Source of the DNA: Gammaproteobacteria bacterium
GTDB taxonomy: Bacteria > Pseudomonadota > Gammaproteobacteria > Pseudomonadales > Pseudohongiellaceae
Direction: 5' to 3'
Length of the DNA: 37,653 nucleotides
Assembly: GCA_029244985.1 (NCBI GenBank)
Contig: JAQWQD010000067.1
Location: forward strand, 1 to 37,653
Numbering within the stretch: position 1 is the first letter of the stretch; each line of letters starts with the position of its first letter. A program made the translations under genes and the position numbers. Below are positions 36,843 to 37,653 of the stretch, piece after piece. The notes beneath the pieces are model-generated. The model did not search any database, was not told the DNA's origin, and was given only the letters and a program-made list of their open reading frames with translations.

Positions 36843-37303
36843 GATTGCAATATCAATCGAGTAAACAAGATAGCAGATACTATTAATTGCCAAACAAGAG
36901 CAATAAAAAAATGACCTGCGGTTGGCATCAGCGCCAAAAGGAAAACAAGAAATGCGTTAACCCAGTAAATTAATATATACATGTACCATGCTAATTTCTT
37001 ACGTTCTTCTTCATTCAGTAAAAGCCTAACGCTTAGATGAACTACGATAACAGCTGCTAGCAAAATACAAATTAGGCCGTAGCTTGAAAAAGTCCATATA
37101 TTTTGAATTCCAAAAGATAGAGCAAGAGCGGGGAGTAACGACCCAAACGCAGTAGCAAAAGAAAAACTTAACAGACAAAGCGTTCGATGTTTTGTTAAAG
37201 GACTGCTTTTCCCACCCTTAGAACCTATGGCGATAACTAGGCCAGAGAAACCTGCCAAAACAATTGCAAATTCCGTAATATTGGAGATATAGGAGGCATC
37301 CAT
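36839..37303 (-). CDS. Small multi-pass membrane protein of unknown function
   Basis: I do not recognise a named family. The 154-residue protein has four or five predicted membrane helices: about 8-27 (EFAIVLAGFSGLVIAIG), 43-65, 69-94, 104-125 and 128-150. Charged loops include KGGKSSPLTKHR and LNEEERKK. There is no signal peptide and no obvious active site. The ATG has AAGGA six bases upstream, and that AAGGA lies within repeat A. It is 40 bases from the SnoaL-like gene on the same strand, so the two may be co-transcribed. Confidence 0.7.
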   Translation of the reverse strand: MDASYISNITEFAIVLAGFSGLVIAIGSKGGKSSPLTKHRTLCLLSFSFATAFGSLLPALALSFGIQNIWTFSSYGLICILLAAVIVVHLSVRLLLNEEERKKLAWYMYILIYWVNAFLVFLLALMPTAGHFFIALVWQLIVSAILFTRLILQS

Positions 37304-37305
37304 AG

Positions 37306-37345
37306 TAAATCCTTAAGTAGCAGCAACAGAAAAGCAGAGTAGGGT
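37306..37345. repeat. Repeat A, right copy
   Basis: Partner of 36301-36339. Here it is directly followed by repeat B with one base between. It also supplies the ribosome binding site of the membrane protein gene. Confidence 0.8.
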
Positions 37346-37346
37346 T

Positions 37347-37369
37347 ATTGTTGTTAGTAGTTTGTTCAC
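37347..37369. repeat. Repeat B, right copy
   Basis: Partner of 36820-36842 with three differences. Together with repeat A it forms one continuous 64-base element here, which is split around the SnoaL-like gene on the left. Confidence 0.7.
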
Positions 37370-37388
37370 TGGCGAAAAATGGCGATAG

Positions 37389-37653
37389 TTATCTTTCGAC
37401 GCAGCTCATTATTGTCTTTCTTAATAGAGAATCACTGTCAAGCATAGATTCAAAAACATCCTCATTTGTAATCATGTTTGCATATTCTTGGCCGAAATAT
37501 GCTGCATCTGATGGACCATCAAGCGCGGCAAGGATAATTAAGCGTTCTCCGCCTTCTTGCATAGCAGAAACCATGTCAGCTCCAAGTGAGCTGTAGTCTT
37601 GCTCAAAAATCCCTGCGGTTCTTATAAGAAAACCGCTGCAGAACCAATTCAGA
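37389..37653 (-). CDS. C-terminal part of an unidentified protein, cut by the right edge
   Basis: The frame enters from the window edge without a stop and ends at TAA 37389-37391. The visible 87 residues include FEQDYSSLGADMVSAMQEGG, RLIILAALDGPSDAAYF and a final RKTIMSCVER. An internal ATG at 37574 is not needed because the frame is open beyond it. I recognise no family. Three cysteines are not expected from the visible composition; only two are seen (near the cut end and at the C-terminus). Confidence 0.55.
   Translation of the reverse strand, partial: LNWFCSGFLIRTAGIFEQDYSSLGADMVSAMQEGGERLIILAALDGPSDAAYFGQEYANMITNEDVFESMLDSDSLLRKTIMSCVER

Noticed and set aside
36301..37388. Integron gene-cassette array with attC sites
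   Set aside because: The repeats at 37306-37369 can form an imperfect inverted repeat, but no GTTRRRY core or matching RYYYAAC is present, the boundaries do not recur after every gene, and no integrase is seen.
1..37653. CRISPR array, prophage, transposase or toxin-antitoxin genes
   Set aside because: I found no regularly spaced repeats and no recognisable proteins of these classes in any frame.

Overview
The window looks like chromosomal DNA from a gammaproteobacterium of moderate to low GC content, probably free-living and aquatic. The strongest evidence is an unbroken minus-strand block, 9450-24071. It carries iscR-iscS-iscU-iscA-hscB-hscA-fdx-iscX, then ndk-rlmN-[gap]-rodZ-ispG-hisS-yfgM-bamB-der. 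This is the order known from Pseudomonas and relatives, except that pilF is missing between rlmN and rodZ. I cannot name the genus from sequence alone.

Layout. 1-4762 (minus): a very large secreted protein cut by the left edge, a periplasmic SIMPL-domain protein and a subclass-B3-like metallo-beta-lactamase. 4945-7434 (plus): xseA and a membrane-anchored DsbA-like protein. 7449-9447 (minus): a class I glutamine amidotransferase and a threonine dehydratase-like PLP enzyme. 9450-24071: the housekeeping and iron-sulfur block. It is driven at its iscR end by a recognisable promoter overlapped by an IscR type 1 operator, and the isc genes end at a good terminator before ndk. 24423-25668: the PHP-domain nuclease rnm facing a zinc-ribbon protein, with a perfect hairpin between them inside the end of rnm. 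25944-28233 (minus): an ECF sigma factor, its membrane anti-sigma factor and a secreted coiled-coil protein as one operon. 28493-30980: leuA, with a structured upstream region, divergent from an Lrp/AsnC regulator. 30981-34717 (minus): a LytTR response regulator and its LytS-type kinase, then a truncated mdh joined to a truncated kinase, then intact mdh. 34872-36238: queA and tRNA-Leu(CAA). 36301-37653: a small accessory region with a Tat-exported SnoaL/limonene-epoxide-hydrolase-like protein, a small membrane protein and a cut gene, framed by two short repeat families.

How the genes fit together. The isc genes build and deliver Fe-S clusters, and IspG, RlmN and ferredoxin encoded in the same block use such clusters. 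BamB and YfgM act in envelope protein biogenesis, RodZ in cell shape, HisS, RlmN, Der, QueA and tRNA-Leu in translation. LeuA and Mdh are central metabolism. The sigma/anti-sigma operon and the LytTR pair are the signalling systems.

The points most worth a second look are the apparent pilF relic at 16375-16626, the kinase/mdh mosaic at 32920-33646, the split repeats around the SnoaL-like gene, and the sigma/anti-sigma/coiled-coil operon. I see no CRISPR array, prophage, insertion sequence or defence island. No clearly new multi-gene system can be demonstrated from the sequence. Gene starts were moved from the longest reading frame where a ribosome binding site or family alignment favoured an internal start; each case is noted.
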